From Gracilibacillus orientalis (GTDB taxonomy: Bacteria; Bacillota; Bacilli; Bacillales; Amphibacillaceae): DNA of 64,000 nt. The stretch is taken from contig NZ_FOTR01000002.1 of assembly GCF_900114645.1 (NCBI RefSeq), positions 481,410 through 545,409 on the forward strand. Reading direction: 5' to 3'. Every line of letters starts with the position of its first letter. The first letter of the stretch is position 1. The position numbers were made by a program, and so were the translations under genes. This document shows positions 55,018-64,000 of the stretch, piece after piece. A model generated the notes under the pieces. That model worked only from the letters and a program-made list of their open reading frames with translations. It was not told where the DNA came from and did not search any database.

Positions 55018-56715
55018 TTACAACTTAAAATTATTGATTAATTCATTTAGTTCATTTGATAGTTTATTTAATTGATTGGCACTTAAAGTCACTTGCTCAA
55101 TTGAGTTACCTGTTTGATCAATGGTTGCTGAGGTTTCTTCAATTCCTGCAGCTGATTCTTCAGACACAGCAGCAATTTCTTCAATAGACTTATTCATATC
55201 ATCGCTGTTTTCTGCAATATCACTTAAATTCCCTGAAATATATTTAATTCCGTTCGCCATTTCTGAGAGAGAACTATTAATTCCTTCAAACGTTTTTCCA
55301 GTAGATATAATGGTATTTCTACCACTTTCTACTTCTTTATAACCCTTTTGCAAGGATTCTGTCACTGTTCCTGTTTCCTGTTGAATATTATTTACAATTT
55401 GTGTTATATCTGTTACAGATAAGGATACTTGCTCTGCTAATTTCCGCACTTCATCAGCAACTACTGCAAAACCTTTCCCTTGCTCTCCGGCACGTGCAGC
55501 TTCAATTGCTGCATTTAATGCTAACAGATTCGTTTGTTCAGCAATGTCTTTAATAACATTCACCAGTTTAGAGACTTCCTGGGATTGCTTATCAAGTCCA
55601 CTTACTTTTTCAACTGTTTCTTTTACAATAGAATCAATGATTCCCATTTGATTAATGGATGAATTCATCTGTTTACTACCTTCATCAGTTAACTGAAGAA
55701 CATGTTGTGAAGAAGAATAAACAGTCTCACCACTATTATTTGCTTCTTTTATTTTATTACTAAAATGGTTCATTGAATAAGCTATGTCACTTGTTGTGTT
55801 TGCTTGTGATTCTGAACCACTTGCTAACTCTTGCATGGTGCTAACTACTTGTTCGCTTCCTTCTTTAACATTGTTAGATGATTGCATTAATTCATAACTT
55901 TGATCATTGAGAGTCTTGGTTACATTAGTTATTTGATTCAACATGTCTTTCAAATTGTCATTTACACGATTAGACGCATAAATTAAATCAGCAATCTCAT
56001 CCTTTGAATTCGAAACTAATGGTTCACTGCTTAAATCGCCACAAGCAATTAAGTCCATGCGTTCTTTTAATTGAATAATTGGTTTGGCAATAATTCTTGG
56101 CACAAAAATCGATAATAAAACTATGATAATAAGTAAGACAATGCCAGATATAATAGCTATGATAGTATTGGATTCAGCATGTTCCAGGGCCAACTGACTG
56201 CTTTCTCTGCTCTCTGTCTCTCTGGTCAGAGCTAAATCTAAGAATCCATTCGTCGTTTCTTCAATTAACGGGTCTATCTTTCCTTCCAATATTTGTGCTG
56301 CTTCTTCTGTTTCTCCAGCGTGCATTGCCGGGAAGTATTCCTCATCTACTATATTATATATTTGATCAATGTTTTCAGCTAATTCAGTAGTAGTTGAATT
56401 ATTGGTGATTTGTAATAAGTCCTCTTTAAAACCTAACCCAGCTTCACGTATTTCCATAAAAGCTTGCTCATGGCTTTCATCCTCAGAAATCAAATATCCT
56501 CTTAGTTCATTTTGCTGACTAGCAAGTACACTCAATAATTTATAATCTGTCGCAAGTAATGGAATTTCCTTATTAGCAAGTTGTTCCGTTTCTTTTGACA
56601 TATCACTAATCGAATAAACTAAATAAAAACCAACACCTAAAACTAAAATGGCTATAAGGGAGAAAAATGCCATTATCTTCGTTTTAATACTCTTGAATTG
56701 GAATAATTTTTTCAT
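55018..56715 (-). CDS. Methyl-accepting chemotaxis protein with four-helix-bundle sensor
   Basis: The 565-residue receptor has TM1 at about 15-32, an extracytoplasmic 4HB_MCP sensor (40-185), TM2 near 187-208, a HAMP domain ([20 protein letters not shown]) and the methyl-accepting signalling hairpin ([40 protein letters not shown]). The C-terminus lacks a tethering pentapeptide. It signals to CheA/CheW; the ligand is unknown. AATACAAC ATG has a weak ribosome site. Confidence 0.93.
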   Translation of the reverse strand: MKKLFQFKSIKTKIMAFFSLIAILVLGVGFYLVYSISDMSKETEQLANKEIPLLATDYKLLSVLASQQNELRGYLISEDESHEQAFMEIREAGLGFKEDLLQITNNSTTTELAENIDQIYNIVDEEYFPAMHAGETEEAAQILEGKIDPLIEETTNGFLDLALTRETESRESSQLALEHAESNTIIAIISGIVLLIIIVLLSIFVPRIIAKPIIQLKERMDLIACGDLSSEPLVSNSKDEIADLIYASNRVNDNLKDMLNQITNVTKTLNDQSYELMQSSNNVKEGSEQVVSTMQELASGSESQANTTSDIAYSMNHFSNKIKEANNSGETVYSSSQHVLQLTDEGSKQMNSSINQMGIIDSIVKETVEKVSGLDKQSQEVSKLVNVIKDIAEQTNLLALNAAIEAARAGEQGKGFAVVADEVRKLAEQVSLSVTDITQIVNNIQQETGTVTESLQKGYKEVESGRNTIISTGKTFEGINSSLSEMANGIKYISGNLSDIAENSDDMNKSIEEIAAVSEESAAGIEETSATIDQTGNSIEQVTLSANQLNKLSNELNELINNFKL

Positions 56716-57267
56716 GTTGTATTCACTCCATGTTTTATAGTTGGAAAGCTAAATAAACTTTACCCTGCTTATCATATCGACCAAAACATGAATTATTGTA
56801 GTTTTTTCGACAAAATAACCTATATTTTTTTATCGATCATGTACACAGATGAGTTGGTAAAATAGTTACTTTATCAGATTAATATACGAAGTCTCGATTC
56901 GATTCAGCTCTGAAACCAAATGACATGGACAGATAAAATGTGTGATGCTAGAAGTACCAAAATTAAGCATATACTTAGCAGAAGCTGGTACACCATAACA
57001 GTAGCACTGCAAAACTTCTGGGGGAAACACAATGCTATCAAGGTAACCTTTGCATTCATTAGCTCTCTTGGGATTTATTTAGGTTTAATACACTAAAATG
57101 CAAAAAGGTTTAAATGAAGCCAGGAACCCTTATAATTAAGGGTTCCTGGCTTTTGATTTTGTAAAATTGTGTATTTTTAAATCATCTAAAGAAATACCGG
57201 TTGTCAGTCACTCATCGCTACTACATGTATGATTTGTGCAAACATGCCAATCGACTATATATCTTTA
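56716..57267. other. Intergenic region with an orphan terminator
   Basis: A strong hairpin GCCAGGAACCCTT / AAGGGTTCCTGGC at 57119-57150 is followed by TTTT on the plus strand, without a gene before it. Upstream at about 56985-57095 a plus-strand frame reads WYTITVALQNFWGKHNAIKV, TFAFISSLGIYLGLIH, stop, which looks like the last piece of a lost membrane protein. Confidence 0.4.
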
Positions 57268-58248
57268 CTAAAATATACTCGTATCCAGCTTATTTCTCTC
57301 AAAATCATCAAGCAATGTACGGACTTCATCCGTTGAATTTGTGCTCATCAACTGATTTCTTAATTCACTTGCCCCTCGAAACCCACGGACATAGATCTTA
57401 AAAAAACGACGAAGAGGCTTGAATAGACGTGGCTCTATTTCTGTATATTTATCATGGAGATCCAGATGCAATCTTAAGAGATCTAACAATTCCTTACTAC
57501 TAGGTTCTTTAGGCTGCTTTTCAAAGGCGAATGGATTTGTGAAAATACCACGCCCAATCATCACTCCATCCACACCGTACCTGCGAACGAGATCCAGACC
57601 AGTTTGACGATCAGGAATATCCCCGTTAATTGTCAAAAGTGTATCTGGGGCCACCTCATCACGAAGTTTTTTAATATCTGGAATCAATTCCCAATGTGCA
57701 TCCACCTTACTCATTTCCTTTTTGGTACGCAGGTGAATAGAAAGATTAACGATATCTTGTTTCAATAAGTGTCTAAGCCAGTCGTGCCATTCCTCTACAT
57801 CAGTGTAACCAAGTCTTGTTTTCACACTAACAGGCAATCCCCCTGCTTTTGCTGCTTGTATTAGCTCTGCTGCAACTTCTGGACGACGGATAAGACCGCA
57901 TCCCTTCCCATTTGCTGCTACATTTTGGACAGGACAACCCATATTGATATCCACACCGCGAAAACCTTCCTCGGCCATTCCAATACTCATTTGCCGAAAA
58001 TATTCCGGTTTATCCCCCCATATATGCGCCACCATCGGTTGTTCATCTTCTGTAAAAGTCAAACGCCCACGCACACTCTGGTGTCCTTGTGGATGACAAT
58101 AACTTTCCGTGTTTGTGAATTCAGTAAAAAACACATCAGGTCTACCTGCTTCGCTCACTACATGGCGAAAAACAACATCTGTCACATCTTCCATTGGTGC
58201 TAATATAAAAAACGGTCGTGGTAAATCACGCCAAAAATTATCTTCCAT
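57268..58248 (-). CDS. tRNA-dihydrouridine synthase
   Basis: The 326-residue TIM-barrel flavoenzyme has [18 protein letters not shown] at the N-terminus, the catalytic loop [20 protein letters not shown] and the FMN-site strings VKTRLGY and [25 protein letters not shown]. It reduces uridine in tRNA D-loops with NADPH. The DUS group (1, 2 or C-like) cannot be decided here. Confidence 0.92.
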   Translation of the reverse strand: MEDNFWRDLPRPFFILAPMEDVTDVVFRHVVSEAGRPDVFFTEFTNTESYCHPQGHQSVRGRLTFTEDEQPMVAHIWGDKPEYFRQMSIGMAEEGFRGVDINMGCPVQNVAANGKGCGLIRRPEVAAELIQAAKAGGLPVSVKTRLGYTDVEEWHDWLRHLLKQDIVNLSIHLRTKKEMSKVDAHWELIPDIKKLRDEVAPDTLLTINGDIPDRQTGLDLVRRYGVDGVMIGRGIFTNPFAFEKQPKEPSSKELLDLLRLHLDLHDKYTEIEPRLFKPLRRFFKIYVRGFRGASELRNQLMSTNSTDEVRTLLDDFERNKLDTSIF

Positions 58249-58440
58249 AACTCAATTTCCTTTCATTATCGGGGTATTAGAACACCCCTAATGTAACAAA
58301 AAATAAAAAAGCAAAGAAATCTCTGCTTCTTTTATACTTATATCATTGTTAAATCCTTTTTTCAAACTACAGTCAACCTTGATTATTATACTATTTAATA
58401 TGAACAAAGAAAAGAGCAAATATAAGACATGGAAAAATAG

Positions 58441-58899
58441 CTAGTCTTTCCTTTTATTCCTCTCCTCCTTCCTTTCCAAAGTTAAGTAGTCATTGGTTTT
58501 AACTATTGCTATATCATGTTTTTCTGCAAATACAATTAAATCGTCATACGCTTTCGGAGGTTGGAGTACAACTAATCTAATGTTGTGTCCTTTATCTACT
58601 TTTATAATGGCGGCTTTTTTGGCCCATCCGGCACGTATGAATTCCATTTGATTTACTCGGTCGGGGTAAATCTCCTTTTTTATAATAGATCTTTTATATA
58701 ATAATACTTGGTATACTAAATGGTCATTCTGTATTTTAAATGTTAATTGAACGGAAGTAGCTAATGCAGCTACAAATAATAAATATAATAGGAATAAAGG
58801 TAAAGAGGATCCATAATAATCCGATAATATATTCCATAATATCACAACAAAGAAAATACTAATGGTCGACCATCTTAGCGCGTTTATATGATACTCCAC
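58441..58899 (-). CDS. Small membrane protein with PH-like domain
   Basis: The protein of about 152 residues has two adjacent TM segments (LRWSTISIFFVVILWNILSD, LPLFLLYLLFVAALATSV) and then a strand-rich PH-like domain (YQVLLYKRSIIKKEIYPDRV, NQMEFIRAGWAKKAAIIK). It is of the type found as YdbT-like/YokE-like bacterial PH proteins, function unknown. I chose the GTG at 58899, eight bases after AGGAGG; the frame continues upstream but without a ribosome site. Confidence 0.72.
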   Translation of the reverse strand: MEYHINALRWSTISIFFVVILWNILSDYYGSSLPLFLLYLLFVAALATSVQLTFKIQNDHLVYQVLLYKRSIIKKEIYPDRVNQMEFIRAGWAKKAAIIKVDKGHNIRLVVLQPPKAYDDLIVFAEKHDIAIVKTNDYLTLERKEERNKRKD

Positions 58900-59019
58900 A
58901 GAACAATCCTCCTCTCCTTGTATATATGTGTCACTAACAAGGTTGAATTTCTTTATACTCCATAAAAACACTTCGAAAATTCCCTAATGTACAATCATCT
59001 AAAAATGAACTTTGATACT

Positions 59020-59376
59020 TTAATCAATATAAATTTTCTCCAAATCAAACTGACTACGATTACTGTAAGCTTCTACTAGTACGTGAAGAGATTCTCCTTC
59101 TGATAAATAGTCCCATATCTCAGCAATATTGCTCTCCCTTGCCTTATCATTTTCAATAATATTAAAATAATCATTTTCGGCAAACACAGAGGTTTTAACT
59201 CCGAAATCTCCTTCAAAAGTTACTGTGAATTCGTTATTAAAATATTTTAAATCTCTTACTTCAACAAATCCAAAATAACTAATTGATTCATAATATTTAT
59301 ATAGAAAGATAGTGATAGTTACTAGTACTAAACCCAAGGTGAAAATGCTCTTCTTATTTACTAAATTTCGTTTCAT
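59020..59376 (-). CDS. Small membrane-anchored hypothetical protein
   Basis: The 118-residue protein has a basic N-terminus and one membrane segment (IFTLGLVLVTITIFLYKYYE), then a ~90-residue extracytoplasmic domain. I do not recognise the family. It has a weak ribosome site (GGGGATGTGG far upstream). Confidence 0.6.
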   Translation of the reverse strand: MKRNLVNKKSIFTLGLVLVTITIFLYKYYESISYFGFVEVRDLKYFNNEFTVTFEGDFGVKTSVFAENDYFNIIENDKARESNIAEIWDYLSEGESLHVLVEAYSNRSQFDLEKIYID

Positions 59377-59673
59377 ACTTTAAATTCCACATCCCCTAAT
59401 ACTAGTCATTTTCTGAATTTCAGCGTAGTATCTAAATAATCATTTCAGGCTAGTGTCCTCTATTTATCGTTCAAGCTTTTATTATTTAAGGTGCCCTTTA
59501 CATTTGTAATAGCACACTATTGAGGTTTAGGATAAGTAATAATGGATTAGAGATTTCTTTGAATAGTCAATGCCTTAAAATGAAACTAGATTTTCTCGCG
59601 CCAAACGAGTTCATATGTAAAAGATCTATGGTCACTTTATGTTTCTACTTCGTTGCCAAAGCGAATATACCCT

Positions 59674-59844
59674 TCAGTTATTCGTTTCATACGTTTCTGG
59701 TTCTTGGAAACGATTGTCGAATTTATCTAATAATAATAATGCACCAAATGTAACAGTAACACCTATTATGACAAGTGAAATCACAATAGTAACAATATAA
59801 ACCAATAATTTTTTCCAACCTAATTCTTTCATCATTTGTATCAA
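59674..59844 (-). CDS. Small membrane protein, 56 aa
   Basis: The protein has a single TM segment (LLVYIVTIVISLVIIGVTVT) and a short charged tail (KFDNRFQEPETYETNN). A TTG start at 59844 follows GGAGG by seven bases; an ATG at 59835 is also possible. Function unknown; real expression is likely because of the ribosome site. Confidence 0.55.
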   Translation of the reverse strand: MIQMMKELGWKKLLVYIVTIVISLVIIGVTVTFGALLLLDKFDNRFQEPETYETNN

Positions 59845-60207
59845 AATTACACCTCCGACAAATATCACCATTTACCATATTGTAACAAAAACACCACTAA
59901 TTTTGCGGAATAATTTCAGATATCTGCCTTTCATATAAACGGTCAGACCTTATAGGAAATAAACAAGAATCCAAATTCTTAGCAATTAAACGATACTAAA
60001 AAAGGGCACTAAACATAATTACTTGTCATGTTCAGTGTCCTTTTTTTATCAATTCTTATAACTTTTTAAAATGGATAAGTTTTATCACTTTTCGAATTTA
60101 AGTTGAAAGACCCTAAGGTTTTTTTCTAGTTTAGTGTTGACATACCGTAAACACCTACTTCAAATAAGATATGTTACTTACGTTTCATTAGTCAGTAATC
60201 CATGTCC
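59845..60207. other. Intergenic region with a bidirectional hairpin
   Basis: Nothing coding is visible apart from the terminator listed at 59998. Confidence 0.4.
59998..60047. terminator. Bidirectional terminator behind the MocR gene
   Basis: Arms GGGCACTAAACAT / ATGTTCAGTGTCC with T-runs on both sides (AAAAAAGGGC and GTCCTTTTTTT). Confidence 0.65.
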
Positions 60208-61617
60208 TTATTGATTTTTAATGATTTGACTTAACCGAAATATTCCTATTTTAATTTCAGCTAGCGAAGCAAACCCAAAGGATAATCGTATAAACTGTCC
60301 TGATTGTTCTGCATAAATACTGCCAGGATTAAGAAGAAGGCCTTTGGATAATGCTTTATCAAATAACCTTTTTACTTTAAATGTAGGTTTTATCTTAATC
60401 CAAATGAAGAAACCACCTGTTGGAACATCCCATGTAGCATAAGAACTTAAATGTTTGTTCAAAGCTTCTAATGCTTTTCTTCTACGAACTTTAAGCTGTT
60501 CTCTTACAGTTTCAAGATGTTGATCATATAATCCACTGGATAACCACTCCGTTGCAACGAGCTGAGACAACGCACTTGATCCATAATCCGATTGCATTTT
60601 TAAATCAGCCAATCGGTTAATAACTGATTCTGATCCCACTACCCAGCCAATTCGTAAACCAGGACTTAATGTTTTTGACAAACTACCAAGATATAATACA
60701 TTCCCATAATAATCCATTGATTTTAATGTTTCTGGTGGCGAGCTATCCATCCATAAATCACGATACACATCATCTTCAATAACAGGAAGTTGTTCTCTTT
60801 CGCAGTATTCAATGAGTTCCTCCCTTCTTTTCTTCTGCATTAACGTGCCTGTTGGATTATGAAAGGTTGGAATGGTATATAAAATACTCTTTCCTTTTTC
60901 CTTTGTCTGATAAATTGAATCTACCTTAATCCCATCCTTATCCATTGGTAATCCCTTCAACTCCATCCCCACAGATTGAAAAACAGTCAACGAATAAAGG
61001 TAAGATGGCACTTCTAAAAATACAGTTGACCCTCTTTGTAGAAGTCCTATTGAAATAAGATGTAAAGCCTGAAGTGCACCTGAAACCACAAGAATAGATG
61101 ATGGAGATACGTCCATTCCTCTTATTTTTAGATAGTCACTAATTGCTTGGCGTAACTTTATATTTCCCTTTGGTTCTTCATATCCAAAGGGTGTCAATTG
61201 ATTCGAAACCTTTTGTACAATGGACCTCATTTCTTTTAAAGGGAACATCTCTGATGATAATTCTCCTTTACTTAATTGAATCAAATTATTATTAGATTCA
61301 GCTTCATTGATTTCCTGTACCGTTGAAATACTCGGTTTATGAATACCTAAAGTGACGTTTTCATTCCAATTGGTTGAGGGTCGGTTTCCCATCAAAGTCC
61401 AAGTGTTATTTGTGACAACAGTCCCTTTTCCTGCTTTTCCTTCGATCAGTCCGTCTGCCATTAGTTCTTCTAGTGCTGTTATGATTGTACTTCGATTGAC
61501 ATCAAACATTTTTGCCAGATGACGTTGACTTGGAATCCGACTACCTATTTCCCACTCACCCTTGGAAATTTTGTCTTTTATGAAATCAACGATCAATTGG
61601 TATTTTGGCTTTTTCAT
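60208..61617 (-). CDS. MocR/PdxR-type regulator (GntR helix fused to aminotransferase)
   Basis: The protein of about 469 residues has an N-terminal GntR winged helix (residues 1-70, LAKMFDVNRSTIITALEELM, GLIEGKAGKGTVVTN) and a fold-type I aminotransferase domain with the PLP lysine in YLGSLSKTLSPGLRIGW. MocR proteins sense PLP or an amino compound and often control the divergent gene. The ATG at 61617 follows AAAGGAG; an upstream start at 61647 lacks a site. Two TGGTTGG direct repeats lie in the shared promoter with the EamA gene. Confidence 0.92.
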   Translation of the reverse strand: MKKPKYQLIVDFIKDKISKGEWEIGSRIPSQRHLAKMFDVNRSTIITALEELMADGLIEGKAGKGTVVTNNTWTLMGNRPSTNWNENVTLGIHKPSISTVQEINEAESNNNLIQLSKGELSSEMFPLKEMRSIVQKVSNQLTPFGYEEPKGNIKLRQAISDYLKIRGMDVSPSSILVVSGALQALHLISIGLLQRGSTVFLEVPSYLYSLTVFQSVGMELKGLPMDKDGIKVDSIYQTKEKGKSILYTIPTFHNPTGTLMQKKRREELIEYCEREQLPVIEDDVYRDLWMDSSPPETLKSMDYYGNVLYLGSLSKTLSPGLRIGWVVGSESVINRLADLKMQSDYGSSALSQLVATEWLSSGLYDQHLETVREQLKVRRRKALEALNKHLSSYATWDVPTGGFFIWIKIKPTFKVKRLFDKALSKGLLLNPGSIYAEQSGQFIRLSFGFASLAEIKIGIFRLSQIIKNQ

Positions 61618-61759
61618 ATGTACTCCTTTTTCCAAACAAAGTTTCAAAGTGGTTGGTTTTTTTCTATTTAACCTGTTGAAGACATTTTATCAAAGTCATA
61701 TTAAGATGAGAAGCATCAAATCTCACTGGTTGGATTGAAACATAGAATGAGGTGTATTT

Positions 61760-62635
61760 ATGATAAAATCTTTAGATTTAAAACTTACTTCTGCCCATTT
61801 GATTACAATTATTTTATGGGCATCAGCATTCCCTGGGATAAGAGCTGCACTGACTGCTTATTCACCTGAACATGTGTCCCTTTTACGATTATTAATTGGA
61901 TCATTAATATTGATTCTTGTTGCGGCTATTCAAGGAATTCGTTTACCGGAACTAAAAGATGTACCTATAATTTTATTGCTTGGTTCTTTAGGATTTTCGG
62001 TATATCAGACAGCACTAAATTATGGGGAACAAACCATTAGTGCTGGGGTTGCTAGTTTATTAGTTTCAACAACACCTATATTTACAGCTTTGTTGGCTTT
62101 ACTTTTTTTCCGTGAGAAATTTGGATTCTGGGGATGGGTAGGCTCATTAATTGGATTTTCTGGAGTGGCATTTATTTCTTTAGGTGGGACAACTGCAAGT
62201 TTTTCTTTAAATATCGGAATTATTCTAGTTTTAGTTGCATCCCTTTCAGAAAGTATTTACTTTGTTTTTCAGAATGCTTATCTAAAAAAATATGGTTTTG
62301 TTCCATTTACAATGTACACGATTTGGTCAGGTACTATATTCTTGATGATATTTTCCCCAGGTCTTGGAGAGGCGATCATTCATGCTCCCATAGATATAAC
62401 ATTAGTGGTTATTTATCTAGGAATTTTTCCAACGATTATTCCTTACTTTACCCTAGCGTATATTACTTCACAAACAGGAGCATCAGAAGCAACCAGTTCT
62501 CTTTATTTAACCCCTGTTGTCGCTTTTCTTATAGCATGGATCTGGCTTGGGGAACTGCCTACTATTTATGCAATAATTGGTGGGCTAATTACGTTGGGTG
62601 GAGTCTTTTTATCAAATATGAAAAAAACAGATTAA
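61760..62635 (+). CDS. EamA/DMT family exporter
   Basis: The 291-residue protein has ten membrane segments in two EamA repeats (IILWASAFPGIRAALTAYSP, SLGFSVYQTALNYGEQTIS; SESIYFVFQNAYLKKYGFVP). Family members export metabolites or amino acids such as cysteine or threonine. It is transcribed away from the MocR gene, whose regulation of such exporters is common. Confidence 0.9.
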   Translation: MIKSLDLKLTSAHLITIILWASAFPGIRAALTAYSPEHVSLLRLLIGSLILILVAAIQGIRLPELKDVPIILLLGSLGFSVYQTALNYGEQTISAGVASLLVSTTPIFTALLALLFFREKFGFWGWVGSLIGFSGVAFISLGGTTASFSLNIGIILVLVASLSESIYFVFQNAYLKKYGFVPFTMYTIWSGTIFLMIFSPGLGEAIIHAPIDITLVVIYLGIFPTIIPYFTLAYITSQTGASEATSSLYLTPVVAFLIAWIWLGELPTIYAIIGGLITLGGVFLSNMKKTD

Positions 62636-62679
62636 TCAACCTACCTCTACTAGAACTATAGATCGTGTGCTATAAAATA

Positions 62680-62731
62680 AAAGACAGAAAAAAGTGCTTG
62701 AGTTTCTCAAAACCATTCACTTTTTCTGTTA
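62680..62731 (+). terminator. Possible terminator of the EamA gene
   Basis: Arms ACAGAAAAAAGTG / CACTTTTTCTGT surround a long loop; the T-run is inside the stem, so this is weak. Confidence 0.35.
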
Positions 62732-62908
62732 ATATTACTTTTAATAGAGCTACCTTATAGTTTAAAAGGTTTTATTTCACATTCTCTAAATTTCTTAATA
62801 AATACGGTATAGCAGTATTAACATACATCACTAATTGATTCATTTGCTCTAAGAAGTCAACATTATCGGGAGAACCTATATTTACGGATAGTTGTTATTT
62901 ATTTTTTA

Positions 62909-63571
62909 TTACCGAAAAAGGGAATCAATTTCGGAAACCTTGTTGCCGTTTAATGTATGCGTAATGTCAAACGTATCACCTTCGCCATTATGGTTCAACG
63001 CAACATCAAGGTCGTGAATTATTTGTTCCGAATATTCATACGCCTTTTTCATTTCTTCGTCGGCTTCTTCCCATTGATCGTAACGTGCAGTGTCTTCTAT
63101 TGCTTGCCCTTCTCTTCCAAGGTGTGAAGTCCTTACAAACTGAAGATGACCAATGATGGCTCTCATTTTTCCAAGGTTTTCAAAATCGGTTTTCAGGTCT
63201 TCACTATCTCGTAAATCAAAATCGTATTTCATCATAGATTCTTGAAATTCTTGCGTTTTCAAGTAGTAATTAAACCCCTCATCATAATCCGTTTCTTGTA
63301 ATCTTGGGTCGTTTGATTGTTCCGAAAAACTTTCAGATTGTTCCGCAATGAATTCCGCAAATTCTCCCGTTTTTAATGATTCTTTTGTTATTTTGCTTAA
63401 TTGCGTCTTTTCTTCTTTTTCAACGTTTTCAACCCTTGGAACTTCCTTCGTTACCTTTGCTTCCGCTTCCACCTCATCATTTCCATTACCCTGCGACAAG
63501 AAAGGAATGAAACCTATAGCTGAAGCGGCAAGAACAACCGCCAAAATTCCCGTTATTTTCTTTTTATTCAA
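62909..63571 (-). CDS. Exported acidic protein of unknown function
   Basis: The 220-residue protein has a signal peptide (residues 4-25, MNKKKITGILAVVLAASAIG) without a lipobox Cys, then an acidic helical linker (KVTKEVPRVENVEKEEKTQL) and a helical domain that ends in HNGEGDTFDITHTLNGNKVS. TTG start, eight bases behind AGGGG. No relative is recognised. A long promoter-like AT-rich stretch is upstream. Confidence 0.65.
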   Translation of the reverse strand: MNKKKITGILAVVLAASAIGFIPFLSQGNGNDEVEAEAKVTKEVPRVENVEKEEKTQLSKITKESLKTGEFAEFIAEQSESFSEQSNDPRLQETDYDEGFNYYLKTQEFQESMMKYDFDLRDSEDLKTDFENLGKMRAIIGHLQFVRTSHLGREGQAIEDTARYDQWEEADEEMKKAYEYSEQIIHDLDVALNHNGEGDTFDITHTLNGNKVSEIDSLFR

Positions 63572-64000
63572 TTTTATTTACCCCTATTTTTGGAAAATAT
63601 CAACAGTTATACTGTATCAAATCATTTAAAAAGACGTAAAGGAGGAGAACCCCCTTACGCCACAAGTCTTATTATTTATCCGACAATAGAAATCGGTTCA
63701 ATCGTGAAATTCGTAGAAGAGAGAGCGTCATCCAGGTATTCCTTAATCACCAATCTGCTTATCGTTTAGCTGGTGCTATTCTGATGAATTACAAACGAAA
63801 ATAAAGCTCTAATAACCTTGAGAAAATGCGCTATTTTAAGAAGGGGATCCCCTTCCCCCTCTTTAAAATATAAAAACTTCTAAAATGGAATAATGGTTAA
63901 TACATGTATCATGAATTCACACATAAATACGGACTTGACACTGTTATATCAATTTTTGCGACAAATCTTTATCCTTGCTCATCAGATTTGTCTGTTATAT
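63572..64000. other. Right-end intergenic stretch
   Basis: No gene is visible. A GGGGATCCCCTTCCCC hairpin near 63842-63870 sits next to AAAGGAGGAG-like and TTAAG sequences; the right edge cuts the region. Confidence 0.4.

Noticed and set aside
58300..58335. Terminator-like string behind the PH-like gene
   Set aside because: The stem is short and mismatched (AGCAgAGA / TCTtTGCT) although T-rich sequence follows.
1..64000. CRISPR array, rRNA and tRNA genes
   Set aside because: No regularly spaced direct repeats, cas genes, rRNA blocks or tRNA cloverleaf sequences were seen.

Overview
The window reads as a low-GC Gram-positive chromosome, most likely a Bacillaceae member of the Virgibacillus/Oceanobacillus/Gracilibacillus kind. 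The evidence is AT-rich sequence, strong AGGAGG-type ribosome sites, many TTG and GTG starts, intrinsic terminators after most genes, a B. subtilis-type pbuE with its adenine riboswitch, a T-box element, and Bacillus-type MocR, LytTR and BCCT genes. The genus is an inference; no rRNA or tRNA gene is present to settle it.

Left housekeeping part (1-14.4 kb, mostly minus strand): an acetolactate-synthase-like ThDP enzyme (cut by the window edge) in an operon with an FMN/Fe-S glutamate-synthase-like protein; a BCCT transporter preceded by palindromes and a T-box relic; a flavin reductase, a MerR regulator and a C45 acyltransferase-like hydrolase; a betaine/S-methylmethionine-type homocysteine methyltransferase downstream of a LysR regulator; a decayed stretch with pieces of an RlmD-type rRNA methyltransferase and a DEAD-box helicase; a SEC-C protein; a VOC protein and an ECF sigma factor with a SnoaL tail.

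Defence island (about 14.5-42 kb): in order, a relic of another HsdR, a complete type I restriction-modification operon (hsdM-hsdS-hsdR), a two-gene GHKL (sacsin/Hsp90-like) ATPase plus AlbA-TIR operon, a Gabija pair (gajA-gajB), a divergent three-gene operon encoding a 67-aa peptide, an MvdD-like ATP-grasp ligase and a three-TM coiled-coil protein, an ORC/CDC6-like ATPase with an unknown partner, a type I CBASS (SMODS cyclase plus S-4TM pore effector), an HTH/PD-(D/E)XK protein, a membrane-anchored Mrr-type nuclease, and a DUF4011-type helicase cut off after Walker B. Three copies of a ~57-bp palindromic repeat lie between these modules. The best candidates for undescribed systems are the GHKL+TIR pair, the peptide/ATP-grasp/TM operon and the ATPase/253-aa pair.

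Right part (42.7-64 kb): a small hypothetical protein; a type I toxin-antitoxin locus (29-aa hydrophobic toxin and a convergent antisense RNA) that had no annotated ORF; class I fructose-bisphosphate aldolase divergent from an aromatic acid exporter across a perfect 21-bp inverted repeat; CstA; pbuE under an adenine (U74) riboswitch; a LytTR regulator built on a degenerate ABC ATPase, followed by its ABC transporter; a sarcosine/N-methyltryptophan oxidase; a DHFR-like reductase; a chemotaxis receptor; a tRNA-dihydrouridine synthase; small membrane proteins; a MocR regulator divergent from an EamA exporter; and an exported protein of unknown role. A BCCT carrier, a homocysteine methyltransferase and a sarcosine-oxidase-like enzyme would fit uptake and use of methylated amines, but this link is only inferred.
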